Assembly (NCBI GenBank): GCA_002840095.1
Contig: PGZL01000004.1
Coordinates: 124,001 to 188,000 of the forward strand
Direction: 5' to 3'
DNA: 64,000 nucleotides
Source: Gammaproteobacteria bacterium HGW-Gammaproteobacteria-1
Lineage (GTDB): Bacteria; Pseudomonadota; Gammaproteobacteria; Thiohalomonadales; Thiohalomonadaceae
This document shows, one piece after another, positions 33,050-40,813 of the stretch; within the stretch, counting starts at the first letter, position 1; each line of letters opens with the position of its first letter. The position numbers and the translations under genes were made by a program. Under the pieces are notes generated by a model. The model saw nothing but the letters and a program-made list of their open reading frames with translations, searched no databases and was not told the origin of the DNA.

Positions 33050-33433
33050 ATGACGCGCAGTGAATTATGGATAACGTGGATCGTGTCCGCCTTCCCATTG
33101 ATTTTTGTCGTCCTCCTAGTTATGACCAGTTTCAAGGAGTTCATGGGTCCATTTGCGCCCTTGGGATTTTTGGCTGTTTATTACTTTAAGGTGTGGGTGC
33201 TCACTGATAATGCGGCCCTAAAGAAACGAGTTGAGAACTGGGGTAGGCCTATAACCAAGCGTCACGGCATCTTCATGGTTCTGGCGATACCGGGGCTCAT
33301 TGCTCTCCTCGTGCTTCTCAGTTGGATGGAAAAATTGATCGGCAGAGAATCAATAATTGCCGCATTGGTGGCTGCATTTGCAATCATCTGGCTAAAAGAG
33401 TGCCGGGATGCGTGGAAGAAATCCCGGAAATAG
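33050..33433 (+). CDS. Small membrane protein, unknown (127 aa)
   Basis: The product has three hydrophobic helices (about 10-30, 36-52 and 74-95, with a fourth weaker one at 105-118) and a basic C-terminus. I do not recognise it. The ATG at 33050 has a strong GAGGAG about 6 bp upstream. The open frame upstream to 32486 runs through repeat DNA and is not part of the gene. Composition lies between the cassette genes and the core genome, and there is no attC next to it. Confidence 0.6.
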   Translation: MTRSELWITWIVSAFPLIFVVLLVMTSFKEFMGPFAPLGFLAVYYFKVWVLTDNAALKKRVENWGRPITKRHGIFMVLAIPGLIALLVLLSWMEKLIGRESIIAALVAAFAIIWLKECRDAWKKSRK

Positions 33434-33489
33434 GGGGCGTGCCGGGGGGGTATGGAAAGTTCAGGCGAGAGCCGTGGTACGTGCCCCCC

Positions 33490-33935
33490 AAACGTTGGGT
33501 TACGCCTTCGGCTAACCCAACCTACATTTGATTTTTTGCGTGCGCGAAGCGCATGCCCTCCTGCGCGATGCCGTAAGGCGAGCCGTTTGTGACTTTCCCC
33601 CGTCTGCCGTGCCGAGCATCGCAGCCCGAATCGGATTAAGCCCGAAGGGGACCCTCCAGGGATGGAGGGGCCTCGCCTTCGCGCCATGGATGGCGCGTTG
33701 GCGAGCGCCGATTCGGGCGAGACAAAGCGGCAGGATTGCCGATTTGCACAGCCGCAGGCTGCCCGAAGGGTGAGGCACAGGGATGTGCCGAATGACGCGC
33801 AGGGGACCCGCCGGGCGCGGCAATCGGGTCGCCTTTTCTTTCGTTAGTTTCTTTTGGCGAGACAAAAGAAAGTAACCCGGAGTAGGGGGACGGAATCCCC
33901 CGCCTAAAGCGGCGCGCGCAGCGCATCATCACAAG
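33490..33935. repeat. Long dispersed repeat, right copy (inverted relative to 21.2-21.6 kb)
   Basis: No gene is seen. A GTTGGGTTACGCC...GGCTAACCCAAC palindrome lies at 33494-33525. From about 33540 to 33935, segments such as CTTTCGTTAGTTTCTTTTGG and GGGGGACGGAATCCCCCGCC are the reverse complement of the block after the yqhA terminator. Together the two copies bracket the island. Confidence 0.75.
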
Positions 33936-34082
33936 CTCCCCACCCAACCTCTACCGCATTGGTGAAGGAGGAGAAAATACCTAATTAATCACCCCTCATC
34001 CTCTCCTTGAGAAACATGCTCCCTGCGTTTCTAACCGACTACATCCCTGTAGTCGTCTCCCTGGGGGAGAAGGGACCCTTCG

Positions 34083-34724
34083 CTATGCCTGCTGCAACGC
34101 TTCCAAAGACTCCGCCGCAATCTCTCGCACCTCCGCGTTCTCGTCCTCCAACCGCGCCCGCAGAAACGGCACGGCCTCCGCGCCGCCGCTGAGCCCCAGG
34201 TAATGACAGGCATCGGCCCGCAGGCTGTGATCGCCGGTGCGGCTGAGTTCACCCAGGGCCGGGATCAGCGCCTGCATTCCGGCACTGCCCGCCAGGCCTT
34301 CAAACAGCGCGCCGACGCCGATGCGTACCTGCATCGGCAGGTCCGGTTTGGTGAGCAGCGGCAGCAGCTGCGCCAGCCAGTCCGGGTGCCGCTGCAATTG
34401 CGTTTCCGCTCGTGCCAGCTGACCATCGCGCAACAGCTGCTCCAGGTAAACGGTGATGCCGTCGGCGCTGCCGGCCAGCTCGGCCCAGCGGCGCAACTCC
34501 TGCGGAGTTTGCGTTCCCTCCAGTTCGAAGGCGCCGATGCGCGTCCACGGCGCCGAGCGCACACCGTGTTGTGCGGCGAGCTCCGGGCGGGCGGCGACGT
34601 TGATCACTTCGAGCCGTCCGACGGCGCCCTGTTTCACCAGTTCGCCCAGGCCCTGCAAAACCACGGGGCAATGAGGGCAGCCGGGGGCGATGAAGAGCAG
34701 GGCGTCGGGCGGTACGGGCGGCAT
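34083..34724 (-). CDS. Thioredoxin-like plus HEAT-repeat protein
   Basis: The 213-residue cytoplasmic product begins with a glutaredoxin/thioredoxin-like domain (residues 1-80) whose redox site reads APGCPHCP, residues 13-20, followed by a proline-containing RSAPWTRIG strand where the cis-proline sits. The second half (about 115-213) consists of helical HEAT repeats (ADACHYLGLSG, RLEDENAEVREIAAESL). The combination suggests a redox protein with a docking surface for a partner. A diverged copy of its last codons lies 1.2 kb downstream, across the island border. Confidence 0.8.
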   Translation of the reverse strand: MPPVPPDALLFIAPGCPHCPVVLQGLGELVKQGAVGRLEVINVAARPELAAQHGVRSAPWTRIGAFELEGTQTPQELRRWAELAGSADGITVYLEQLLRDGQLARAETQLQRHPDWLAQLLPLLTKPDLPMQVRIGVGALFEGLAGSAGMQALIPALGELSRTGDHSLRADACHYLGLSGGAEAVPFLRARLEDENAEVREIAAESLEALQQA

Positions 34725-34894
34725 GGCGGCGTGGTCTCAGGCTGGGCCGGCCGGGGGGCCGGAACGGACAAATGACGCAGAATTTCTGCGGTTTAAGGGC
34801 TGTGACGGCTGAGTATAAGGCTTTGGGACTGGGTCCGCTTGTAGGGTACACTCCGGCAAATTGATGCGGGACCTTCTTCCCGCCGGAGAACGCC

Positions 34895-35188
34895 ATGAGC
34901 AACGAACAGAAGTCGAGAGAAGAGCAGATCCTGCGTGCGGTGAAGATGACCCTCACCGGCGTGATCAAGGACACCGCCACCCAGCCGGGCATGAAGCATC
35001 CGTTGTCCGATGGCACCATCCAGGACCTGCGCCAGTGCCTGATGCTGATCAGCGCGCGGGAGCAGGAGCTGGCGGACGAGGCCGGCCGCACCATGGACAT
35101 GCGCCCGCAGATGCCGGGCGACGCCAAGCCCAAGGCCGAGGTGGTGGTGCCGCTGCACCAGATCGGACGCAGCAAGAAGGACAGCTGA
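34895..35188 (+). CDS. Conserved hypothetical protein (97 aa)
   Basis: This small soluble protein starts MSNEQKSREEQILRAVKMTL with GGAG about 8 bp upstream. It has one helical domain containing a HPLSDGTIQDLRQCLMLISARE motif and a basic, proline-containing tail. I recall close relatives in gammaproteobacteria, some labelled as segregation/condensation proteins without evidence, so I give no function. It converges on the DUF4124 gene with only 8 bp between stops. Confidence 0.7.
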   Translation: MSNEQKSREEQILRAVKMTLTGVIKDTATQPGMKHPLSDGTIQDLRQCLMLISAREQELADEAGRTMDMRPQMPGDAKPKAEVVVPLHQIGRSKKDS

Positions 35189-35196
35189 GGCGCCGC

Positions 35197-35694
35197 CTAC
35201 AGCTGGTCGCGTATGCGCTCCCGTTCGTGACTCTGCTCGCGTACGCCGCGCGCATCCTCGAACAATTTTTTGACCCCCTCGGGGGAGTAAGGGGAGGGGG
35301 CGGCCGGTGCGGCTGCCTTGTCTGCCTTCTTCTCCTCCGTCGCGGCCGCCGGTGCGGCGGGCGCCGCCGGTACCAGGGCGGGGACCACGTTGGTTGCCGT
35401 ATCAACGGTACGGGATTCGTAGGCGATGCCCGCTGCCGGCGGGGTCGAACTGTACTGCCAGGCGCCGTCGCCGTCGCGCCAGCGGTAGACGGTGACCGGG
35501 CCGGTGGCGCCGTCGCCGCTGAGGTCGAGTGATTGCGGCAGTTTTACCTCGGGTAGCTTGATCTCGGGCAGCGTGGGCCACTTGATGGCGGACAGCGACA
35601 GCAGCGGCTTGCCGTCGCGCAGGGGCAGGGCGAAGGGAACGACCACGGCCAGCAGCACCAGCAGGAGCATGAGTTTGATGAACAGTCTACGCAC
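35197..35694 (-). CDS. DUF4124 domain protein with N-terminal membrane anchor
   Basis: A basic N-terminus and hydrophobic stretch (about residues 3-23) act as a signal anchor. A segment with repeated LPEIKLPEVKLP follows, then the DUF4124 core with VYRWRDGDGAWQYSSTPP, a motif seen in many periplasmic proteins of unknown role. An Ala/Pro/Lys-rich linker leads to a short helical end. I prefer the GTG at 35694, which has a GGGGAGG 4 bp upstream, over the TTG seven codons earlier. Confidence 0.8.
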   Translation of the reverse strand: MRRLFIKLMLLLVLLAVVVPFALPLRDGKPLLSLSAIKWPTLPEIKLPEVKLPQSLDLSGDGATGPVTVYRWRDGDGAWQYSSTPPAAGIAYESRTVDTATNVVPALVPAAPAAPAAATEEKKADKAAAPAAPSPYSPEGVKKLFEDARGVREQSHERERIRDQL

Positions 35695-35758
35695 GGCGCC
35701 TCCCCGGATGAGCAATGCGCAAAATCATATCATGGGCCTGTGACGGGTAGGCCGCACC

Positions 35759-35995
35759 ATGTCTGTCGTACGGTTCCGCCTCGATATCTCCCCGGAAAGC
35801 TATCTCGCCTATTACCAGGGCGTGGCGCGCAGCGTCGTGGTCACGGGGCGGGACGGCCGCCGGGTGCAGTTTCCTGCCGATCGGCTGCGGCCCTTCGTCA
35901 CCCACGACGGTGTGCGCGGCGAGTTCGAGCTGGAATTCGACGGCAACAACAAATTCGTCGCCATGCGGCGTGTGGGTGACGCGCCGCGCCCCTGA
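35759..35995 (+). CDS. DUF2835 family protein
   Basis: The 78-residue product shows the conserved pattern of this family: FRLDISPESYLAYYQG at the start, then RDGRRVQFPADRLRPFVTHDGVRGEFEL. DUF2835 proteins are small, probably beta-rich, and without known function; the family is largely restricted to gammaproteobacteria. It stands 63 bp from the divergent DUF4124 gene and converges on the patatin gene. Confidence 0.88.
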   Translation: MSVVRFRLDISPESYLAYYQGVARSVVVTGRDGRRVQFPADRLRPFVTHDGVRGEFELEFDGNNKFVAMRRVGDAPRP

Positions 35996-36007
35996 GTCCG
36001 GCGCATC

Positions 36008-36946
36008 CTATCGGCGCTGCCGCTCCAGCGCCTGCTGCAGTTGCGGCAGCTGGCGCTTGACGCAGTCCACGCCTTCCTCGATGGCCTCCCCGGCGCGATC
36101 GAATTCCAGCAGGCCGAGCTGGCCCAGCTGTGGCGACAGCAGTTGATCCGGTGGGTCGCCGGCCATGCGGCTCTTGGTGATGCGGTCCTGCATGATGTTG
36201 ATGGCGCTGGCCAGGACCTCGAACATGCCCGGCGGCTCGTCGCCGTTGCCGCGCTCGCGGCGCCAGGCGGTGAGGGCCCGTTCGCGCAGGCCGCTGTTGA
36301 TCTGCTTGAGCAACTGGTCGAACAGATCGCGGCGCCCTTCTGCGGGCTCTTCCGTTTCCTTTTTCTGTTTGGCCCGCGGCGCCAGGTGGCGGCCGACGAT
36401 GTCGCTGTTGAGGTTGACGGCGATGATGAAGTCGGCGCCCATGGCGCGGCACAGGGAGATGGGCACCGGATTGACCAGGCCGCCGTCCACCAGCCAGCGC
36501 CCGTCGATGCGGGTGGGCGAGAACAGGCCGGGCAGGGCGATGGAGGCGCGCACCGCGGGCAGCAGCGGCCCCTTCTGCAGCCACACCTCGTGGCCGTTGC
36601 CGAGGTCGGTGGCCACGGCGGCGAAGGGGATGGACAGGTGTTCGATGCTGGTGCCGCTGATGGTGTCGCGGAAGGAGTCCATCAGGGTGACGCCCTCGAT
36701 GAGTCCGCCCTGCATCTTCACGTCGAGCAGGCGCACCACGTCCCAGAAGGTGAGCGCCCGCACCCACTTTTCCAATGTGTCGAGGTTGCCGCTGGCGTGG
36801 GCGGCACCGACCAGGGCGCCGATGGAGCTGCCGCAGACGATGTCCGGCTTGATGCCGGCCTCGGTCAGGGCGCGTATCACGCCGATGTGGGCCCAGCCGC
36901 GGGCCGAGCCGCTGCCGAGTACCAGGCCTATCTTGAGGTCCGCCAT
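36008..36946 (-). CDS. Patatin-like phospholipase (RssA-type)
   Basis: The 312-residue cytoplasmic protein has all patatin landmarks: the oxyanion-hole loop GSGSARGWAHIG (residues 11-22), the nucleophile elbow GSSIG (39-43, Ser41), and the catalytic aspartate in WLVDGGLVNPVP. It would hydrolyse acyl esters of phospholipids. The C-terminal 120 residues after the DGG are helical and variable. I chose the ATG at 36946 before MADLKIGLVLGSG; the frame is open farther up but without family character. Confidence 0.9.
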   Translation of the reverse strand: MADLKIGLVLGSGSARGWAHIGVIRALTEAGIKPDIVCGSSIGALVGAAHASGNLDTLEKWVRALTFWDVVRLLDVKMQGGLIEGVTLMDSFRDTISGTSIEHLSIPFAAVATDLGNGHEVWLQKGPLLPAVRASIALPGLFSPTRIDGRWLVDGGLVNPVPISLCRAMGADFIIAVNLNSDIVGRHLAPRAKQKKETEEPAEGRRDLFDQLLKQINSGLRERALTAWRRERGNGDEPPGMFEVLASAINIMQDRITKSRMAGDPPDQLLSPQLGQLGLLEFDRAGEAIEEGVDCVKRQLPQLQQALERQRR

Positions 36947-37077
36947 GATGCATCCTTTTCCGCCGCCGTCTTCACGCGCCCGGAGTGGCGCGGGAATGGC
37001 CGCTGAAGAGTGCAGTGTAGCGCTACGGTGCGCCGCTGTTAATGTGCATCGTCGGGGCGCTTCGGGTAACATCTTGA

Positions 37078-37130
37078 TTCAAGGTTCAAGGTTCAAGGTT
37101 CAAGGTTCAAGGTTCAAGGTTCAAGGTTCA
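37078..37130. repeat. Tandem heptamer array (TTCAAGG)n
   Basis: Seven to eight exact copies of the 7-bp unit TTCAAGG run directly into the 106-bp tandem repeat. No inverted partner array is visible nearby. Confidence 0.9.
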
Positions 37131-37441
37131 AAACGAATGTAGGGTGCGCATTGCGCACCGTTCGTGCGTGGGATAAGGGATATGGTGCGCAGTGCGCACC
37201 CTACCTTGTTCCGGATTGGTGCGGAGTGAGGGTTCAAAACGAATGTAGGGTGCGCATTGCGCACCGTTCGTTCATGGGATAAGGGATATGGTGCGCACTG
37301 CGCACCCTACCTTGTTCCGGATTGGTGCGGAGCGAGGGTTCAAAACGAATGTAGGGTGCGCATTGCGCACCGTTCGTGCGTGGGATAAGGGATATGGTGC
37401 GCAGTGCGCACCCTACCTGTTCCGGATTGGTGCGGAGTGAG
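37125..37441 (+). repeat. Three tandem copies of a 106-bp unit carrying a GTAGGGTGCGCA element and a Shine-Dalgarno-like end
   Basis: Units start at 37125, 37231 and 37337, all with GGTTCAAAACGAATG. Each holds GTAGGGTGCGCATTGCGCACC and its partner arm, and ends CGGATTGGTGCGGAG. They are almost identical; the third lacks one base. The end of the third unit supplies the ribosome binding site of the next gene. Confidence 0.93.
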
Positions 37442-37442
37442 T

Positions 37443-38477
37443 GTGAGCAAATCGATTTTCATCCTGGCCCTGTTGTGGTGCAGCCTGGTTGCGGCGGCGC
37501 CGCTGCATGCGGCGGACGATGATTTCGATACCCTGTCCTTCGACGACGCGCCGCTGGACGAGCCCATCGAGTACCCGGACTGGTTCAAGCTGAGTTTCCT
37601 CAACCTGCGCGAGGATCTGCAGGAGGCGGTGCAGGGCGGCAAGCGCGGCCTCATCGTCTATTTCGGCCAGAAGCATTGCCCCTACTGCAAGATGCTGATG
37701 CAGGTGAACTTCGCCAAGAGCGATATCGTCGCCTATACCCGCACCCATTTCGATTTCGTCGCCACCGATATCTGGGGTGATCGCAGCCTGACCGACCTGT
37801 CCGGCACCGTCCTGACCGAGAAGACCTTCGCCGAGCAGCAGCAGGCCACCTTCACGCCGACGCTGCTGTTCTATGACGCCGACGGCAACGAGGCCCTGCG
37901 CCTGCGCGGCTACTATCCGCCCTACCGTTTCCGCGCCGCGCTGGAATATGTGGCCGACGGCCACTACAAGAAGGAAACCTTTCGCGACTACCTGGAGCGG
38001 GCCGATCCGCCGCCGCGTTTCGAGCCGGACGATCTGAATCCGCAACCTTTCTTCGCGGCGCCGCCTTATGTGCTGGACCGTAGCCGCATTGCAGGACAAC
38101 GGCCGCTGGCAGTGTTCTTCGAGCAGGGCGACTGTCACGCCTGCGACGTATTGCACAGCGGGCCGCTGCTCAATGACGTGATCGCCGGCCAGCTCGCCCT
38201 GTTCGATGCCGTGCAGCTGAACATGTGGTCCGATACCCGGGTGGTGACGCCCGCGGGGGCGCGCACCACGGCGCGGCAATGGGCCGGCGAGCTGGGACTG
38301 TTCTACACCCCCACCCTGATCTTCTTCGACCAGCGCGGCCAGGAGATCATCCGCGTCGATTCCGTGGTCAATTTCTATCGCCTGCGCACCGTGCTGGACT
38401 ATGTGCTGAGCGGCGCCCACCAGCGCGGCCTGTCGTTCCAGCGCTGGCGCCAGAATCCGATGCCGCGGACGGATTGA
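37443..38477 (+). CDS. Exported protein with two thioredoxin-like domains
   Basis: A signal peptide (cleavage near LHAADD, about residue 23) precedes two thioredoxin-fold domains. The first, about residues 50-185, has the redox motif CPYC (in FGQKHCPYCKM) and a TFTPTLLFYD strand with cis-proline. The second, about 205-330, has CHAC (in QGDCHACDVL) and YTPTLIFFD. The duplicated design and CxxC centres suggest a periplasmic disulfide or cytochrome-maturation role; SoxW-like proteins are related. The GTG at 37443 follows GGAG by 5 bp, supplied by the repeat unit. Confidence 0.82.
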   Translation: MSKSIFILALLWCSLVAAAPLHAADDDFDTLSFDDAPLDEPIEYPDWFKLSFLNLREDLQEAVQGGKRGLIVYFGQKHCPYCKMLMQVNFAKSDIVAYTRTHFDFVATDIWGDRSLTDLSGTVLTEKTFAEQQQATFTPTLLFYDADGNEALRLRGYYPPYRFRAALEYVADGHYKKETFRDYLERADPPPRFEPDDLNPQPFFAAPPYVLDRSRIAGQRPLAVFFEQGDCHACDVLHSGPLLNDVIAGQLALFDAVQLNMWSDTRVVTPAGARTTARQWAGELGLFYTPTLIFFDQRGQEIIRVDSVVNFYRLRTVLDYVLSGAHQRGLSFQRWRQNPMPRTD

Positions 38478-38495
38478 CACTGCAATTAAAAAATC

Positions 38496-38645
38496 CAACG
38501 CAGAGATGCAGAGGCGCGGAGAAGAACAGGGTTGGCAAATGAATGCCAATAAAACGCGATTGCAAGTTTTGAGGAGTTATTTGCGTGTATTCGCGTTCAT
38601 TCGCGGATTCAGTTCCTTGTTTTCTCCGCGCCTCTGCGCCTGGGA
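38496..38645. repeat. CGCAGAG-arm inverted element
   Basis: The left arm AACGCAGAGATGCAGAGGCGCGGAG and right arm CTCCGCGCCTCTGCGCC are complementary arrays. The interior contains TGCGTGTATTCGCGTTCATTCGCGG, another short-period array. Confidence 0.75.
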
Positions 38646-38711
38646 AATATGTTCCGGACATTTCCAACCGACTACATCCATGTAGTCGTCTGCGGCAATA
38701 AGGTTTTCCCA

Positions 38712-39503
38712 ATGAATATCGATGAATTGATCAAGGTGATGGCGACGTTGCGCGACCCGGAGCAGGGCTGTCCCTGGGATCGGGAGCAGACTTTCGCCAC
38801 CGTCGCGCCCTATACCCTGGAAGAAGCCTACGAGGTGGCCGACGCCATCGCCCGTGCCGACATGGGCGAGCTGCGTGACGAACTGGGCGACCTGCTGTTC
38901 CAGGTGGTGTTCCACGCCCAGATGGCGCGGGAGGCGGGGCAGTTCGACTTCAATGACGTGGTGCGTGCCATCGTCGACAAGATGGTGCGGCGCCATCCCC
39001 ATGTGTTCGCCGACGTGCAGGTGGCCGACGCCGCCGAGCAGACGCGGCGCTGGGAGGCGCAGAAGGCGGAGGAGCGTGCGGCCAGGAGCGGCGGCGCCGC
39101 GCCCAGCGTGCTGGACGGGGTGGCCGTGGCCCTGCCGGCGCTGGTGCGCGCCGAGAAACTGCAAAAGCGCGCCGCCCGCGTCGGTTTCGACTGGCCCGAC
39201 GCGGCGGGGCCGCTGGCCAAGGTGCACGAGGAGATCGGCGAGGTGGAGGCGGAGCTGCGGCAGGGGGCGCCGCGGGAACAGGTGGCCGGGGAGATCGGCG
39301 ACCTGCTGTTCGCGGTGGTGAACCTGGCGCGCCACAGCGGCGTGGATGCGGAAGCCGCCCTGCGCGGGGCCAGCCTCAAGTTCGAGCGGCGTTTCCGCCA
39401 CGTGGAGCAGGCGCTGCGTGACGACGGGCGCGATCTGTCCCAGGCGACGCTGGAGGAAATGGACGCCCTGTGGGAGGCGGCCAAGCGGTCCCCGCCGGCT
39501 TGA
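38712..39503 (+). CDS. mazG: Nucleoside triphosphate pyrophosphohydrolase MazG
   Basis: MazG hydrolyses NTPs and dNTPs to the monophosphate and PPi. The 263-residue product has two tandem MazG domains: the first, about 1-115, with GCPWDREQTF, the EExYE metal-binding pattern in LEEAYEVADAI and ELGDLLFQVVFHA; the second, about 135-255, with KVHEEIGEVEAEL and GEIGDLLFAVVNLAR. This is the full-length proteobacterial form. I chose the ATG at 38712, as family members start MxxIDELIKVM; an upstream ATG at 38649 lies within repeat DNA. Confidence 0.93.
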   Translation: MNIDELIKVMATLRDPEQGCPWDREQTFATVAPYTLEEAYEVADAIARADMGELRDELGDLLFQVVFHAQMAREAGQFDFNDVVRAIVDKMVRRHPHVFADVQVADAAEQTRRWEAQKAEERAARSGGAAPSVLDGVAVALPALVRAEKLQKRAARVGFDWPDAAGPLAKVHEEIGEVEAELRQGAPREQVAGEIGDLLFAVVNLARHSGVDAEAALRGASLKFERRFRHVEQALRDDGRDLSQATLEEMDALWEAAKRSPPA

Positions 39504-39568
39504 GCCGTGCACGTTGAGGATTTGTTGCGCCCCCCGCCATACCGCTCCATGCAAGGGAAAACTGCATG

Positions 39569-39647
39569 CTCTCGCCAAGACGCCAGGCACGCAAAGGAAT
39601 GATGCCCCGGCCGGTTTTCTTGGCGTACTTGGCGTCCTGGCGAGAGT
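39569..39647. repeat. CGCCAAG-arm inverted element
   Basis: CTCTCGCCAAGACGCCAGGC and TTGGCGTACTTGGCGTCCTGGCGAGAG are complementary arms around a 17-bp spacer, between mazG and the efflux operon. Confidence 0.8.
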
Positions 39648-39748
39648 AAAGTTTTTCAAGGAGGCCTCTTGCAGCGCATGATGCGCAACAATGATGATGT
39701 ATTCAGTGTTTCCTTAACCCTGTGTCCAGAAAGGACGGACTGCCCATC

Positions 39749-40810
39749 ATGAAGAACTCCTACCTGACCGCCGGCGTGATCCTGTTGGTGGTGGTGCTGT
39801 GGATGCTTTCCGGCCTGCTGCGCGACGACTCTGCGCCGGCCGCCGCCGCCAAGGTCGCCGCGCAGGCGCCGGCCGGGTTGACCCTGGTGCGGGTCAAGAC
39901 CTTCCATGCCGAACCGGTGACCCGGGAAGTGGTGTTCAGCGGCCATAGCGCGCCTTTGCGCAGCGTCGATTTGCGCGCGGAAACCATAGGCACGGTGGCG
40001 GCGCTGCCGGTGCCGCGCGGTGCGCCGGTGCGCAAGGGCGAGGTTCTGATCACCCTGGCCGAGGACAATCGCGGCGCGCGGCTGCGCGAGGCCCAGGCCC
40101 TGGTGCAGCAGCGGCAGCTGGAACTGAGCGCGACGCGGAAGCTCCAGGCCGGCAGCCTGATTTCCGAGGTGCAGCTGGCCCAGGCCGAAACGGCGTTGAA
40201 AAGCGCGCAGGCGGCGCTGGGTGCGGCCGAACTGGACCTGGCGCGCAGCGTGATACGCGCGCCCTTCGACGGCGTGCTGGATCTGCGCGGGGTCGAGGTG
40301 GGCGCCTCGGTGCGCGAAGGCGACGTGGTGGCGCGGGTGGTGGACCTGGACCCGCTGCTCATCGTCGGCACGGTGGCGGAGCAGGACGTGGGCAAGCTGC
40401 ATCTCGGCGACGGGGGCAGCGCGCACCTGGTCACCGGCGAGGAGCTGTCCGGCCGTATCCGCTACATCGCCGCCGCCGCCGATACGGCGACGCGCACCTT
40501 CAGCGTGGAACTGGAAGTGCCCAATCCCCAGGCACTGCCGGTGGCGGGCGTCACCGCCGAAGTGCGCGTGGCGCTGGAGCCGCTGTCCGCGCACCATGTG
40601 TCGCCCGCCCTGCTGGCGCTGGACGACGGCGGTGCGGTGGGCGTGAAGAGCGTCGACGCCGACGGTACCGTGGCGTTTCACCCGGCCAATATCGTCCGCT
40701 CCGGCAACGACGGCCTGTGGCTGGCGGGGCTGCCCGAGTCGGTGCGCCTGATCACCGTCGGCCAGGGTTTCGTCAATGCCGGCGAGAAGGTCCAGGCGAG
40801 CGAAGAATAG
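39749..40810 (+). CDS. RND efflux periplasmic adaptor (membrane fusion protein)
   Basis: The 353-residue product has an N-terminal membrane anchor (about 6-22), a split lipoyl domain (ETIGTVAALPVPRGAPVRKGEVLITL and SVIRAPFDGVLDLRGVEVGASVREGD), a short helical hairpin between the halves (about 100-150), and beta-barrel and membrane-proximal domains. It would connect the pump to an outer-membrane channel; no TolC gene is nearby. The gene ends 3 bp before the permease gene. I chose ATG 39749 just before the anchor over a GTG at 39722. Confidence 0.88.
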   Translation: MKNSYLTAGVILLVVVLWMLSGLLRDDSAPAAAAKVAAQAPAGLTLVRVKTFHAEPVTREVVFSGHSAPLRSVDLRAETIGTVAALPVPRGAPVRKGEVLITLAEDNRGARLREAQALVQQRQLELSATRKLQAGSLISEVQLAQAETALKSAQAALGAAELDLARSVIRAPFDGVLDLRGVEVGASVREGDVVARVVDLDPLLIVGTVAEQDVGKLHLGDGGSAHLVTGEELSGRIRYIAAAADTATRTFSVELEVPNPQALPVAGVTAEVRVALEPLSAHHVSPALLALDDGGAVGVKSVDADGTVAFHPANIVRSGNDGLWLAGLPESVRLITVGQGFVNAGEKVQASEE

Positions 40811-40813
40811 GCC

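Noticed and set aside
33512..33865. Minus-strand ORF of 117 codons in the long repeat
   Set aside because: The same peptide pattern appears in every copy of the dispersed repeat and in several frames; it looks like repeat translation and not a gene.
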